Positions 28,060-41,100 are shown, counted from the first letter of the stretch. The stretch: DNA of 64,000 bases from Schistosoma mansoni (GCF_000237925.1 NW_017386068.1:248001-312000), one strand, 5' to 3'. Notes: generated by a model from the sequence alone, not told the origin. A program made the numbers and translations.

Positions 28060-29465
28060 TTTGTAACCGCTGGACTTACAAGTAGGATGAATAGCCGATG
28101 CACGTACCAGAACACTACGTAGTCGTCCAGAAAACCGTTCAGACTAAATGTAACCCCGTTGTCGGAAAGCGTTATTCTTCGACATAAACGCCGAAACGCA
28201 TTGGAAATTTCATAACCAATACAGAAAATGACAGTAATATCATCAAATAATTCTGCATATGGGCCTTTCAATGTTACTGATGGTCCCAAGACTACATGGA
28301 GAAGGAGAGTTGAGCATGAGATAAGCAACCCCATCCCGTACAAAACAACCTTGCTGAAAGACGCGAACCGTGAAAAATCATTAAAAATTTCAAACTCAGT
28401 CCTAAGAGGTAAAGGCTCTTCATTTAGAATTATGACACCTCAGTGGAAGTCCAAACTCTTTAAAAGTCACAGGGTCAATGCCCCTTCTAAGAACTAGGAT
28501 GACAATCAATATAAGTACATGGAATGTGGGACCAACTAAGTAAGGTGATACAACTCAGTGGTGCTCAGAATAATTGAAATGGGAATGCGGAGAGATCTAC
28601 AAATTTATGTGCACCCGAAATCGGTTATGAACGGCACTATATTCTCTCTAAACGTATACACAAAGCTACATGTATTTTACTAGACCACACAACAGGGAAC
28701 CAAATCAGTCACATTTTGATTCCTAAAATATTCAGATCTGTGGACATGAGAACAAAGAGAGCAGCTGATGGGGCTTCAAATCAAGATGAAACTGAAGTTA
28801 ATGAAGCACTGAAAAACAGAAGAAACAGAATCACAAAAGTTTGATACAGTCTTTTCTTGATATGTTGACAAACTAAGCAGGTTTAAAATATCTCTCAGCG
28901 ACAAGTTTAGCTTTCACAAGATCTAATTAAAGGGGGAGGTACTTTAACATGTGAGGAGGTTCTGGGCCTCAAGAGTCGCTGGTCAAAGGCATAGAAAAAC
29001 AAAAGAGTGGAGATGAGCATTATAGCTGAAATAGTAATGAAAGCAGGAAAGGCTGAAGAGAAGGGAAGATGAGACAACTGTGAGACACAACGAAGAAACT
29101 AGCAGACATATCTAGTGAACTAGAAAGACCATTCAAAAACAAAGAAAGCAAGCCAATCACTGGGATTCAAGATCAGCGGAACAGGTAGGTAGAATGCTTT
29201 GAAAAACTCTTGGATATACCGACCGCGTCGTACCCACAGGACAGCGAAGTAACACCTACAGATATTCTATTGAGGTAACCCCACAAACAGTCGAAGATAT
29301 CGGGATGGGCATCAGAAAAATCAAGAGTGGGATAATAGCAGGAGCTGACAATATACAAGCAGAAGCACTGAAGTCAGACAAAGAGGCAACTGCGATGATT
29401 TTCCATGTTATATTCAGAAAGATTCAAGAGGGACAAAAAGTGCTGACAGATTGCAAAGAAAAGTG
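28060..29465 (+). mobile_element. RTE-like (SR2-type) LINE, 5' half, decayed
   Basis: Plus strand. About 28280-28370 matches the 5' region of another copy at 56650-56750 (GTTGAGCATGAG, CAACCCCATCCCGTA, AAAAC). Next come an endonuclease-like start (ISTWNVGPTK, about 28507) and the linker before the reverse transcriptase (IIAEIVMKAGKAEEKG, about 29010; then an isoleucine-lysine-serine-rich segment like IRKIKSGIIAGADNIQAEAL at about 29310). Multiple stops and frameshifts show decay. The element stops before the catalytic reverse-transcriptase core, where a different LINE takes over at about 29470. Confidence 0.65.
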
Positions 29466-29469
29466 CTTC

Positions 29470-30669
29470 ATTAGGTTTTAGAACACAGGCATGCTTATCC
29501 GCGCCAGACAATGATAGTTTTCCTTGACTTAAAAACAGCATTTAACTCTGTAGACCGAGAGGTTCTGTGGCAGTGACTTTCATTGAAAGGTGTACCTGAG
29601 AAGTACATAAACCTTGTGAAGGCTCTTTACTCGAACACTATCAGTCGAGTGAGAGCTTATGGAGATCTGTCATCTGATTTTACAACCTCAAGTGGTGTCC
29701 GACAAGGCTGTCCAATATCCCCATTTTTGTTTAACTTTATCATAAACCTACTGCTGGAAATAACGCTCTCGTTGATTGAATTTTTAGGAATCGATCTTCT
29801 ACCAGGGGGTCCACTTAGCGACTTAGAATACGCAGATGACATAGTCCTGTTTGGTGAAGACGCTGACAAAATGCAGAGTCTTTTGGTAGCACTAAGTAAC
29901 AATGCAAAGATGTTTGGGATGCGTTTTTCCTCATTCAAATGTAAATTGTTGCTCCTGGACTGGTCTGCGTAAACACCCGAACTAAGAATATGGAGTGAAG
30001 TAGTCGAACGCGTCGACAACTTCACTTATCTTGGAAGTCTGACCAGCCCTTATGGGTTGATGTCCGGCGAAATCTCAGCACGGATTCAAAAAGCTCGTCT
30101 GGCTTTTGCCAACTTACTTCACCTATGGCGAAGACTAGATATCTGTCTATCAAGTCAGAGAATGAGTATACTGCACAGCAGTTTGTTATTCAACTTTGTG
30201 GCTGCAAAACGTGGCCATCAAGAGCAAGAGATACTTGAAGGTTACTAGTATTTGATCACAGATGTCTTAGAAATATTGTTCGCATCTCCTGGGATCACCG
30301 GGTAAGTAATAGTGAGGTTAGTTGCAGGGTATTAGGGAATGATGGTAAATCAGTTGATGAGGTTGTCAATCTTCATCGACTGAGATGGTTAGACCACGTG
30401 TTACGTATGCCCGAACACCGATTGCCACAACGCGCTATGCTGACTAGTGTTGAGGATGTTTGGAAGAGAGTTATGGGCGGCCAAACCAAAACGTGGTATC
30501 AGTGCTTGAAGTCACTAACTTCTAGTCTGAACCATGTTGGTAGGTGCAGACAACTTGGTTGGGGTCCGTGTGACTATCGTAACTAATGGTTAGAGACCCT
30601 GTGTGACTTGGCACAGAATCGATCTCAATGGCGTAGGTGTATACACGCCCTGTCTTCCCTTAAACTATG
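29470..30669 (+). mobile_element. second LINE family, 3' half of reverse transcriptase ORF, decayed
   Basis: The plus strand reads FLDLKTAFNSVDREVLWQ, then a 129-codon open stretch (29583-29972) with GVPEKYINLVKALYSN, SSGVRQGCPISPFLFNF and LEYADDIVLFGEDADKM. The YADD box is the polymerase active site. Downstream pieces include MSGEISARIQKARLAFANL (30060), RMPEHRLPQRAML (30400) and GWGPCDYRNQW ending near 30669. Several stops and frameshifts interrupt the frame. It is a non-LTR reverse transcriptase whose exact schistosome family I cannot name. A shorter copy lies at 16375-16835. Confidence 0.75.
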
Positions 30670-32793
30670 AGATTAAAATTGTTTCACATCTTTCTTTCTT
30701 CATGTACTATACCCATTTATAAAATCTTTCTTTTGTATATTACCACCACTACTAAATTAACTACTAGGAATTCGGTGTCCATCATGTTGTGATAATGAGG
30801 TTATGGCAACTAGGACCGATGCATATATGTGCTCGGTCCTACATTGTATTTGACTGACTGTCTGACTTCATTCATATATCAAAGAAAAGAGACTCCAGCA
30901 AGTGTGAGAACAACAGAGGCATCACATAACTATCAGTACGAGGAAAGGTTTTCAGCAGTTTTTATGTACTGAATCAATTATTCAGTGGATGCAAAACATC
31001 GAGATCTATAAGTTGTGTTCCTTAATGATAAACTGTGGACAGATCAAATTGCAACATCACGGATCATCGTTGAAAAGTCCATTGAATTGAACCAACATCA
31101 TTGTTTTAATTAACTTTGCTTCTAGTTTATCCACACACTTGATATTTTTGCGGTTTGTCACTCTGAATTCTATAAATCAATAAATTACTTTGAACAGGCA
31201 ACAAAATTCTTATTTTGAACCGTTGATCCGGCTCATTTAGGTATGACAATAAATGATTTCAATAAATTTCATGAGAATATACATTTGTGGTCATTTATAA
31301 AACTTGTAATATTTGATGTTCTCCATTTTGATTTGCGTAGTGTATCAGGACACCTATGGGCAACTCAGAAGTACACAATATCAAACATACAAGCGCTAAT
31401 ATAAAATTGAAACTGAAGGTCCAGTCGAAACCCGCTTCATGACGGTAGTGGACCGGAGAAAACTCTGTACCAAGCCGTTATCTCACGACCTTCAACGTAT
31501 CAAAAACTTTCTGAAGTAAACGTTTTAGAGATGTGAACAAAATCCGTAAAGATTTCAGTATTATCTCTGGAGTACTTTTTTTTCATGTAGTTTGTTCAAC
31601 GAATGAGCCAACAAAACTTGGGTTTATACACAGCCATTTATAATATAACAATCCATAATAGAAACAATGTGGTGGCTAAGAGGAAGAAACATCAATAAAT
31701 GTAACCAAATATGGTAGCCAAAAAATTATCATGTAGTTAATACACGACATACTCAGTTTTTAGAAGCACCTAGCTTCACAAGACAGTGAAAAAGCAACAT
31801 AGATTTCTGTATTGTGGAATCTCTCAGACTGAATTATTGATAAGGTAATAGAAAACAGGGATAGGAGAAAGTTGAAAATTATTTTGTATTGTGATTTTGT
31901 AGATGAATTTAAAACATTGCATAGTATACTTTTACATGAGATGGATACATTTCAAACATCAGTAAATTTAAAGAAAGGCTATTTTTAGTTCGAAAAGAAT
32001 TTATAATGATGGTTTAATTTAACTTCCCGGCTACCGGGAAAAATCTGGTTTGAAACATAGATGAAACAGGACAGTTGTTTATTTGATAGAACTATAATTC
32101 CAATAATTACAGTATAAATCAGTATAAAACACACAGTGTGGCCTTGAAATAGCTAAGTAAAAACGATAATGTAAATACTGCATCTGGTAACAAACCTCAT
32201 TAGAAATCGAATATTAAATTGTTACTGTTATCTGATCAGAAAATCATTAATAAACACTTTGTAAGCTCAGTTACGTAACCTTTCTAATATATTAATTGCT
32301 TAAATAATATTTTATAGGGCCCCTTTAAATTGATAGAACTTGTTTTAAAAAACATTTAACCTACTTGTATTGTATATATGACTTTATTATTGAAATATTA
32401 TCTCTATAGTACACAACGTTCGATGACTTGAATACATGGACTAGCTTTAACCTCAACTAATACGGTTCGGAATTAGGAATAGCTGTGAAGCCTAGCTCAG
32501 ACACTTGTGTTCTTACCCAGTTAAAATTGAAAACAAAGTTGTTGAGCAAGGAACGGTTCAGTATAAAATTATAAATTTTAGTTGGATAGAGAAAGAACAA
32601 ATATCATATCTCCTCAGCTACTTAGAACCTAAAATGAAAGTCTTTATCACTAAAAGAAAACAAGGGTACATACTTTATATCAGTAACGTCTAGAATAAAC
32701 TAAGTTCAAATGTGGAGATAGAATAATATTGAGAGACCATAATACAGAAGAACTAAAACAGTTCAAACGTCCTCATATTTAAAGGTTCAATAC
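30670..32793. other. no gene recognised
   Basis: Probably includes LINE 3' tail sequence just after 30670 (to about 30860, with a repeated GTGCTCGGTCCTACATTG end). The rest is AT-rich with no supportable exon. The open frame at 32505-32693 has no splice context. Confidence 0.35.
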
Positions 32794-33172
32794 TGTTATA
32801 TCCCCCGGTGAATTACGAATGGTAACTTTTAGGTCTATTTATGGATCAATGTAATATGCCTATTTCCTATTGTACAATTATTACGTAACTGAACTATTCA
32901 TATTCGTATTTCTCTTATCATTAGCTTTATTTTGACCTTTGACTTATTATCATACGATTCTTGAGTTATAATCAGTTTATTGATTACTTTGGTTTGTATA
33001 AAAACCCAGTGTGTTTGTAAATAATGATTTATATTGCCGAGGCTGTTATTTGTGTTCTGGACTCAACTGGCTGGGCTAGGCAGATAGGAAGGACCGAATA
33101 GCACCCAATACTGCTCGTACGATTTTATGTATCATTGGACGTTTATGTATTAAGAGGGCATACGTTATAACA
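32794..33172 (+). mobile_element. solo LTR with perfect 5-bp target duplication (AATAC)
   Basis: A 379-bp unit begins TGTTATATCC and ends CGTTATAACA, so the termini are inverted. It is flanked on both sides by AATAC (32789-32793 and 33173-33177). It carries a TATA-like TATAAAA near 33000 and shares its distal half (TGACCT, CAGTTTATTGATTACT, GTTCTGGACTCAA, GGGCTAGGC) with the unit at 51874-52421. No internal region is present, so this is a solo LTR left by recombination. The 5-bp duplication fits Gypsy or BEL/Pao elements, and the family was not resolved. Confidence 0.85.
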
Positions 33173-33177
33173 AATAC

Positions 33178-34807
33178 ACATATATTTTAGAAAAGTATAT
33201 AAATAAAAAGTATTTTTCTCCTCAAAACAGAAGATCGATCATGTAACATAAATTATGTGTGCGTATAGCTCAGAAGTCAGAATTAAGATACTAGAATTTT
33301 GAGAGTTTATGAGAGAATAAGAACAAAGTCTTACGTAATAGCCTCACAAAAATAAAAACAAAATTTACACCACGGTGATTTTTGTGCTTTTTTTTAAGAT
33401 AAAGACTTTTTTCATCCCATCTTAAAACTTTTTTCTTCCCATTTCGTCCAGTAAAATGAATGGCTTTTTCTCCTAACTCTGAACGTTAGTAATTTATCTA
33501 GCACCAGCTATACGGTCTGCCTGTTCTAAATAGTAGATATAGATTGATTAATTTCATAACATTATTTCCCGAGAGGTTTACTGACTGAGATGAGTTCATA
33601 GGATGTTTTTAATATACGACACAAGGTCACACAAAGTCATATTACATCCTTTGTTGGATTTTGAGAATCAAATAGATGAAGATAATGATCTGCAGTAATT
33701 TTTCAGCTCCAACACTGATCAAACCAGTTTGATTACTGTTCTTGATTAATTTGATTTTGATGGGACATTGTTCATTTAACAGTCAATAGTAAATAGGACT
33801 AAAGAGGCTGTAATGTGAAAAAAACATTCAGTTGTTCTTTCATCAGATGTTAAATAAAAACATGGACAGATAAATCTTGCACTTAACAAATGTGCCTTCT
33901 AGTTTACAAAATTCTTCGTCAGTGATCAAAACGTCAGATGTAACGTATCATCGATACATAGATCAGTTAATACTGAAGGGTTGAAAATGGTCATACTTGT
34001 TTCAGTTAAAAGATTCCTTTTCTGAACAAGACAATACCGATTTCTTGAAAGTGACACACACAATTATGAAGCTCCATCGATTGATAAGAGACAATGTGTA
34101 CTTAGATTTGTTGTAAGAATCGATTCATTATAAATCGTATGGTTATCGAAGAACGTAATATTCTAGACAAGGAACATGTGTAAACTGGGAACTAAGAGAC
34201 AGATAAAGGCCCTTTTTATAGCCACCCACACATAGATTTGAACGTATTCCTGTTATTGTATTCGGTTTTGTTACATGTATGTATTAATAAATATGAATTA
34301 ATAACTTCAGTTTTACATTCTATGAGGGGTTTTGGTATTTTAAAAGAGAATGTGACTGATGCATAGTTAGTATTACAGCCGTCCTAGTGTACATTGTTAC
34401 TAAGTACGTTAATTAGCTTCATACTTTAGCATAATTAAGTTTCGTACTTACTAATATTAATTTATAATGACTGGAAGTGTTACTGAGGTCGTTATAATTG
34501 ATCAGCGTTTGTTAGCAATCCACTTAGATCAGACATGAATTCAATCAAAATAATTCTAATGAATGATGGTATATGATTGGATCAAATGTGAAATAATATA
34601 GTTCGCAAATAAAGAAAATACGTAATAATATTCTACTTATGAATTAATATCAGTTTGTCAATATACTGAGAAATGTATCTGTCAGAAAATATAAATTACA
34701 TGCATTATTTTTACTGTCTGTTGAACAGCATAGAAAGCAATAGTACTTGGAATTGAACATAATCTACATACTTAAAAATTGTAATAGTTGAGATCATGAA
34801 TCAATTG
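33178..34807. other. no gene recognised
   Basis: No supportable exon, RNA gene or named repeat was seen on either strand. Confidence 0.4.
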
Positions 34808-34910
34808 AAGCTAGACCACCGTGAAAAACCTGGAAGCACTGGACGGCCGTTTCGTCCTATTATGGAACTCCTCAGTAGTGCGCATCCACGATCTCGCCTC
34901 GTGAGATTGC
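34808..34910 (-). repeat. truncated SINE fragment carrying a hammerhead
   Basis: The minus strand contains the body of the SINE family seen at 15315, 35870, 36170 and 44815: GAGATCGTGGATGCGCACT through TCCAGTGCTTCCAGG and on to GGTGGTCTAGC. The tRNA-like head is missing. Sequence on both sides is unrelated. Confidence 0.75.
34836..34881 (-). ncRNA. type-I-like hammerhead ribozyme motif, catalytic core unmutated
   Basis: On the minus strand, in order: stem I strand GCACTA; core CTGAGGA (fits C-U-G-A-N-G-A); stem II GTTC / loop CATAATA / GGAC (one G-U pair); GAAA; a palindromic ACGGCCGT forming a very short stem III; cleavage triplet GTC; stem I return strand CAGTGC. All core positions that I can check are present. 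The only flaw is an A-C mismatch in the stem I pair next to the cleavage site. Short stem III is known from schistosome Sm-alpha hammerheads. Whether it is transcribed is unknown. Confidence 0.75.
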
Positions 34911-35869
34911 TGAAAAACAGTTAGTACATGAACTAAGTTGAACATATTTAGTTACGCCATGGTCATTGAGATTATCGCAATATATAATTGTACTTATTAC
35001 TTAGTATCATTTGTACATGATTTTATCCACATATACGCCCTATTTATTTAACCTAAAACTGCAAGTGGAAATATACTGTTTTCCTGTAGTATGAAACTGT
35101 CACATTTCATACATTAACATGTGCAATGTTAATAAAGCAGTGAATCAGTCATGTGTGAAAATTAAAGAATACGTTCAGCTTTTCTGTTACTGGATATTGA
35201 ATAATCATGTTAAGGCTTATTTATTTTTGCATTTACTGACAAGGGATATTTATTATCATAGCTTATGCGATAATGTCAGTTCCAAATTACATGAAATAAT
35301 GACAAAAATCTTCGAAAATGATTTTACCCTGAGGTTCAAAGAAAAGATACAAATACTTTATTTTCTAAAGCAGTAATATTCCGATTCTCTGAGACTTACA
35401 GGTATTCTATTTTTTACTCGCCACCACAATTAAGAGTTTAAAATGTTTCCCAATAAGATGTGTACCTATTTAATAGTGGAATTTTGTCTCATGCTCCATT
35501 GTGACAGGGGTAACTTAGACTTACCACAAATATTAGTCATTGTGACTTACATTCTACGGCTAAACGAAATAAAGATTACTATTGGAAATAATTTCCTACA
35601 GACGCAATTCTACACTATTACCCAGAACGTCGAGCACAGAGTCTTGGCTTAGCCAAAGTCAGAACAAGTCAGCCATATAATTCGGTAAAATTCATTTGTT
35701 TCTAGAGAGTAGATTATAATTGTTAGTAATAAAAAAAACAGGGAAAAAGAAAAAAACATGAATAACATACCAAACAGTAACCAGAGGATAGGAAAAATGA
35801 GTCAACAAACCTAATATCAGTATTGAGATTTGTGGAGATTGCAATATTTTAAAAGTTAAATTCACGAAT
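34911..35869. other. no gene supported
   Basis: Two plus-strand open frames (35119-35376 and 35443-35652) translate to plausible sequence but have no convincing acceptors, donors or family resemblance. They are treated as chance. Confidence 0.35.
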
Positions 35870-35990
35870 CAATCTAGGCTAGGCCACTATTGGAAACCTG
35901 GAAGAACTGGACGGCAGCTTCGTCCTGGTGTGGGACTTCTCGGAAGTTCGCATCCACGATCCTGCGTACAGGGCTCGAACCCACGTTGAT
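35870..35990 (-). repeat. SINE copy, minus orientation, with degenerate hammerhead
   Basis: The minus strand reads box B-like GGGTTCGAGCCC, then GGATCGTGGATGCGAACT, a stem II GTCC...GGAC and CCGTCCAGTTCTTCCAGG. Core positions are changed (CCGAGAA and GAAG), so it is probably inactive. A second copy in the opposite orientation follows at 36170-36325. Confidence 0.7.
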
Positions 35991-36169
35991 GGTAATCATG
36001 TGCTCACTAGTGACTGGCTTCAAGATGGATTTCCTGGAGTTCTAGTGAGAAGCTGTGACCAGTGGAGTTCAGTCCGTACCGAGTGGAGACAGTTATCCAC
36101 CTCGGACAATGGATGAATGGTTGTCCAACCCTCCGCGGATCGGCTTTAGTTCGACATTAACACAGTTGC
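35991..36169 (+). repeat. SINE-linked repeat (TGCTCACTAGTGACTG family)
   Basis: The segment TCATGTGCTCACTAGTGACTG, then TTTCCTGGAGTTCTAGTGAGAAGC and CAGTGGAGTTCA, recurs at 44633-44724 and, decayed, at 47185-47245. In each place it neighbours a tRNA-like SINE, so it is either part of a composite SINE or a preferred insertion site. The text up to 36169 (ending near CACAGTTGCATACCGG) precedes the next SINE head as at 44790-44815. Confidence 0.6.
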
Positions 36170-36325
36170 ATACCGGCTCAGTGCTCTGGAGGTTAGGCGT
36201 CCGTACGTGAAACTGAAGGTCCTGGGTTTGAGTCTCACGTGAGGGATCATGGATGCGAACTTCCAAGGAGTTCCACACCAGGACGAAGCGGCTTTCCAGT
36301 GCTTACCAGGTTTTAAATAGTGGTC
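36170..36325 (+). repeat. SINE copy, plus orientation, with degenerate hammerhead
   Basis: Box A-like GGCTCAGTGCTCTGGAGG, box B GGGTTTGAGTCTC, then GGATCATGGATGCGAACTTCC, a GGACGAAGCGG box and TCCAGTGCTTACCAGG. The ribozyme stems are eroded. With 35870-35990 it forms a head-to-head pair of SINE bodies. Confidence 0.7.
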
Positions 36326-37091
36326 TACCTTAGAGTGACTGGTAAATTTAACTGTTAAAACCGAATATCGTTTATGGCAAACATAATAATCATAATGGGT
36401 GAATAAGCAAGTCTTATTCATAAAGGGCCAAAGAGAGTTAATCTGGTGGAGGCGGTTTATTGATGTCATTGGCGGGTTCGTTTATCAAAAATTACAATAC
36501 TGTCAGATTTATTCTAAACAGCAGTACGAAATTTTAAATTAAAGCGTCTTAGGAGCTACATCATAAGCCGAAAGAAAGGTTATGGCTTTTTGTCTCACTT
36601 TCATAAATTATTTTACCTTCAATTAAATTTATCAGGTTTCTCCACTCCATTATTCGTTTTTCTTCCGGAAGCCTAACTTTGTGGGAAACCATTGGAAATA
36701 AACGGCAGTAAAGGAAGAAGTCCTGGAAGTTTTGGACTTAATAGAGGTGTCCAACAACACCTAAATGTGAGATTGTGCTGAGTATATTCAGGTCTCATAG
36801 TGAGCACGACACCTACAAGTCAGCAAATTGAAATAGAGTGATTTACACTTTAAAATGTTGTTAATCTGAGATATACCATAACAGTTATTCGGTGACAGTG
36901 ATGAATAATGTATTCACATTTGACATTGCTGGGTTTTATTGATCACTAGTTCTCACTACAATTTTAGGAATATGTCTCAATAACACCACTAGTTATTTAT
37001 TTGTAAAGATTAGTTCTGTTTGAAGCCAGTTTTTCTCATGAATTGATAGTAGTAAATCAATACCTCAGTTGATTATTAGACGGTACAGGAA
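36326..37091. other. no gene recognised
   Basis: AT-rich, with no exon or named repeat seen. Confidence 0.35.
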
Positions 37092-37212
37092 AATCTTAAT
37101 TCGAGCCAAAGAACGTATTAGGTACACAAAGAAACCACCTAATAATCCCGTAGAACTGAACAGACTTCAAATTAAACCGACAATAGCAGTTCACGCCATT
37201 TTCAAAGTCCAC
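37092..37212 (+). repeat. dispersed repeat, copy 2 (partner at 6765-6903)
   Basis: Aligns with 6765-6903 in the same orientation; see that entry for the shared landmarks. It runs directly into the palindromic repeat at 37213. Confidence 0.65.
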
Positions 37213-37330
37213 CAAATCGTTAAATAGGAATAATATATTTGTAAAATCTCAGGGAATATATTATTCCTATTTAATGTCTTACATCAACTAGGCGCCCAAA
37301 TACTGTGAAACTATTCGCTCTAACTTAGAT
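37213..37330 (+). repeat. palindrome-bearing dispersed repeat
   Basis: Starts with a hairpin whose arms (TTAAATAGGAATAATATATT and its exact complement, 37213-37232 and about 37247-37266) enclose AAAATCTCAGGG. It then reads GGCGCCCAAATACTGTGAAA and CTATTCGCTCTAA. The same pieces occur at 43264-43430 and 48130-48225, so this is a moderately old repeat family. No coding capacity was seen. Confidence 0.6.
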
Positions 37331-37979
37331 GAAAGTTCTTACATACAAATAGGATGGGTTACGTAATAATTGAATAGAATTTGAAAAGTTCACATAATTT
37401 AAGAGAATCAAGTGAGCGGAAATGTGTGACTGAAAGGGTGGTTTAAGAATTAGGTAATGGAAGAGGAATATAATACAAAACTAAATATTAACCAAAACAA
37501 AACTACTGACCAAGAAAAAAAACACAAAATAATTGGATTACTAGGGTAGTAATAAGTTTATAGCTGTTATTACGTTTTATTCTTTGTACAATCGTTTATT
37601 TCTTCCCAAACTTTCCAAAAGGACATACCTAGTTTAATCAGCTTCACTTTATTTTCCTATTACAAGTCATTGAAGATAAATCTATTATCCGATTGTTCCA
37701 AAAATGTATTGCGCAACTATGTAATTTATGGATTAACTTCGTCTATGCATGATGCTAATCAATTTTACAGAAAGATTTATTATTATTATTATTATTATTA
37801 ATTAAATCGAGTACTAAAAGTGGAAATAAAGTAACTATGTTGTACAATAACCATGTGGTCAATATGTGAACTGAGTATTCTGAGCAGATGAGAAAAAAGT
37901 CGAAAGTGCAACGAATAACTTCACTGTACACTAATTACATAAATGTAGCATCGCTAAAATGTTTTAGAAATTAATTAAA
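37331..37979. other. upstream region of the first SOD gene
   Basis: No exon recognised. An ATT/TTA trinucleotide run lies at about 37778-37801. TGTTTTAG about 10 bases before the SOD ATG could be a splice (or spliced-leader) acceptor. Confidence 0.3.
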
Positions 37980-38076
37980 ATGACAGTATATTCCTATTTA
38001 GTTATATTATTTATTCTTCTTGATAATTATTGTTCCGCATATGGATATGGTTACTCATGTAAGTTATATATGTACG

Positions 38077-38130
<54 letters not shown>

Positions 38131-41100
38131 CTCAATATATTCCTCAAAACCTTATTTTGCGATTACAGTCATGTCAAAATTACATTTTCCATTCAAAAAT
38201 TGTTTTTGAATTTTATCTTAATGTGGAAAGAAAAGAAAATGTCTATGACGATCTAAGTATGCTTAAAGACAACCTTTTACCACTACTCATTGAATTAGAA
38301 TAAGAATAATATTGAATTACACTATATATTTGACTCTTTTGTTTAAGTTTTTAAAAATAAGAGTCTGAAGTAGAATCGCAATGACAAAAAGCATAATGTT
38401 AGTCAAATAACATGGAGCTAATAAAATCAAGTAATGTATTAGTTTCTTGTTATTTGCAAGCATTCAGAGAGGGAATTCGATTAAGTGTGAAATACATTTT
38501 CACACTTCTTCAGGAATATTGCTTGCATACTTGAGATTGCTTAATTTTCAAAGTTTTTTTACATTTTCGAAGTAATCTATGGAGCCACTCTGACTGACCA
38601 TCGAATTCCAACTAATGTAATGTTAGTCTATTGTTTAGTACTAACCTTATTCTGTTCATTGATTCCATGATATGATCATTACTATAAGTGAAATACATTG
38701 GGCACACCATGGCTTAGAGTTAGAGAATAATTCTAATCCAGAGAATTTCACACAACTTCAGTTTCACTACTTTCATTCTAAAATGAGAACACATCTACGT
38801 TTTCTTTAGTATTTCCCCCTATGATATTCTGTGAACAACGAGCAATTTTTCCTTCGATTGATAAAGATTGCATTAAGTTCCTTATATACGTAAAAATGAA
38901 AAATTATACATTCTAATATCTGATTGCTAACAACGATATGACTGTTGTGTAAATATTTGTTCATTAGTCTGATTTAATAGTTTAATGGTGTTAGAAGTTT
39001 TCAACTGATAAGTTTATGACCAATATCTTTCAAGAATCAACTCTACAAACAAATGTATGTGTAGAAGTGTTCAATAAGCTTCATTTGATTATCAACCTGA
39101 AAAAAAATTGTATAGATACAAGTAACTAAATCGCTGTTCGATGCACAGTATAATACATAAAAAAATACATAAAAAAACAGTTTCATTTGTTACTTTTGCC
39201 TATCTCTCTGTTAGAAAAGAGTGCGTTTTTAATGGATACTATAAAAATCTAAAGAATACGTCAGTAGACAGATAAATGTTTCATGTTTTATGGTTTTACG
39301 GGGAATATTTCCTCAGAATTATCATCTACAATATATTACTTAGTCTGAATTTATTGGATCAAATTTGAGATAGGAATTTATAAAGAATGCGAAGTTTACT
39401 TACAGGTGAAAATGTCTGCAAGTTGGTTAAGCAAACATTATTACAAAAGTAAGCTAAATAGGAAATAACGTAGAAATCAAAACAACAAATACTCATTGCT
39501 ACAAAACACTATTTTAGTTTTCTATGATCATGAGTCAACTGTTAAGATGACCACAATTAAAGTGGTTGACTAATGATAAGAAGTGATCATATATAAATGA
39601 TCGGCAACCGATCCCAGTGATGAATCTATTGATAACGTTTTCTGAATGGCTTCTAAATATGTTACAGTAATAAATTTAAGAAACTGGTCGTATAAGTACC
39701 ACAGCATTTGTTTTAAAATTTCAAGAGGATATAACATTTACAAAGATATAAGATAAATAGTATGTATGGATTTGAACTACACAGTATGGTGCATACAAAG
39801 TCGTTAAAAACTTCAAGAACATTTAGTGAAATAAGAACCTTGAATATCAGTCATTTACCTGTTTATTCTAACAGCTAGTAATTATGTAAATGGAAATTTT
39901 GTAATGGTAAACATATTTATTATAATAAATAAATTTATCAGGAAATATGTTTACTTCTGTTACAACCATATAAAATAAATACTGAAAGTTACATTGTGTT
40001 GTCTAATGTTTATCTAATACTTATTTGGTAACTGACTGTCAAATAAAGATTGAATGAATATTTTTTTGTGTGTTATTATTACGTTCATTAGATTATCATC
40101 GTAGACATTTTGATCCGGCTATTGCTTCATTTACGAAGGAACCATATATAGGTGCGGTGTGGTTCACACAACATGGAGATTATATGTACGTTAATGGAAG
40201 CGTGGCAGGACTCCCACCTGGAAAACTGTTGGGTACACATGTTCATCGTTATGGAGGACTTGGAAACATGTGTCTTGAAGCTGGTCCTCATTTCAATCCA
40301 TTCAACCAGTAAGTTTATGATCCGCTTACTCTGGGTAGTCATTTAACTTATGCTTCGAAATAACATATCATGAATGGTTTCTAAAATGTGCTTTGAACAT
40401 ATGAAAGCGATAATAGTTTTGCTTTTATCCAATATTTTATAAACTATAAAGTTTCGTTTTGTATATTTTATACTAAGCATGTGAAATACATATTAGAATA
40501 TTATTGATATACCTTCGTCTAAAGAGCTGAATATAAATAAAATTCTAGTTATGAAATTAAACTATGTCTACTCTGATCACTGAATATGTTTTAGATTAGT
40601 TAGTTTTACTTACTTACGCCAATTATCCCTTTTGTAGAAGCATATGCTGTCAACCAGCATTCTTCATTCAACCCTGTCCTGGGTAATCCTTTCCAGTTAT
40701 TTCCAATTGTTATTCATCCTTTTCATGTCTGCTTCCAGTTCTCGATGCACTGTGTTCTTTGGTCTTGCTTTTTTCCCATTTCCCTTCAGGATTCCAAGTT
40801 AACGTTTGCCTCGTGATTCACTTTAATGTTTTCCTCAACGTATGTCTTATACACCTCCATTGTCTTTTCCTGATTTCCTCTTCATCTGGAAGCTGGCTTG
40901 TTCTCTCCCACAGTAGGTCTTTGCTGATGGTTTCTGACCAACGGACATTGAGTATCTTGTAAATACAATTGCTTATAAATACTCGTACATTTTTGATGAT
41001 GGTTGTGGTAGTTCTCTGCGTTTCAAATCCGTACAGTAGAACTATCTTGACGCTCTTATTGAATATTCTGACTTTGAGGTTTGTTGACAGTTTTTTTTTA

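Noticed and set aside
35119-35652. Two protein-like plus-strand open frames
   Set aside because: No convincing splice sites, start context or family resemblance; frames of this length are expected by chance at this AT content.
37980-38303. Open frame running from the SOD signal peptide through an Ile-Tyr repeat
   Set aside because: Only the first 26 codons are the SOD exon. The rest reads intron and the AT microsatellite after a GTAAGT donor.
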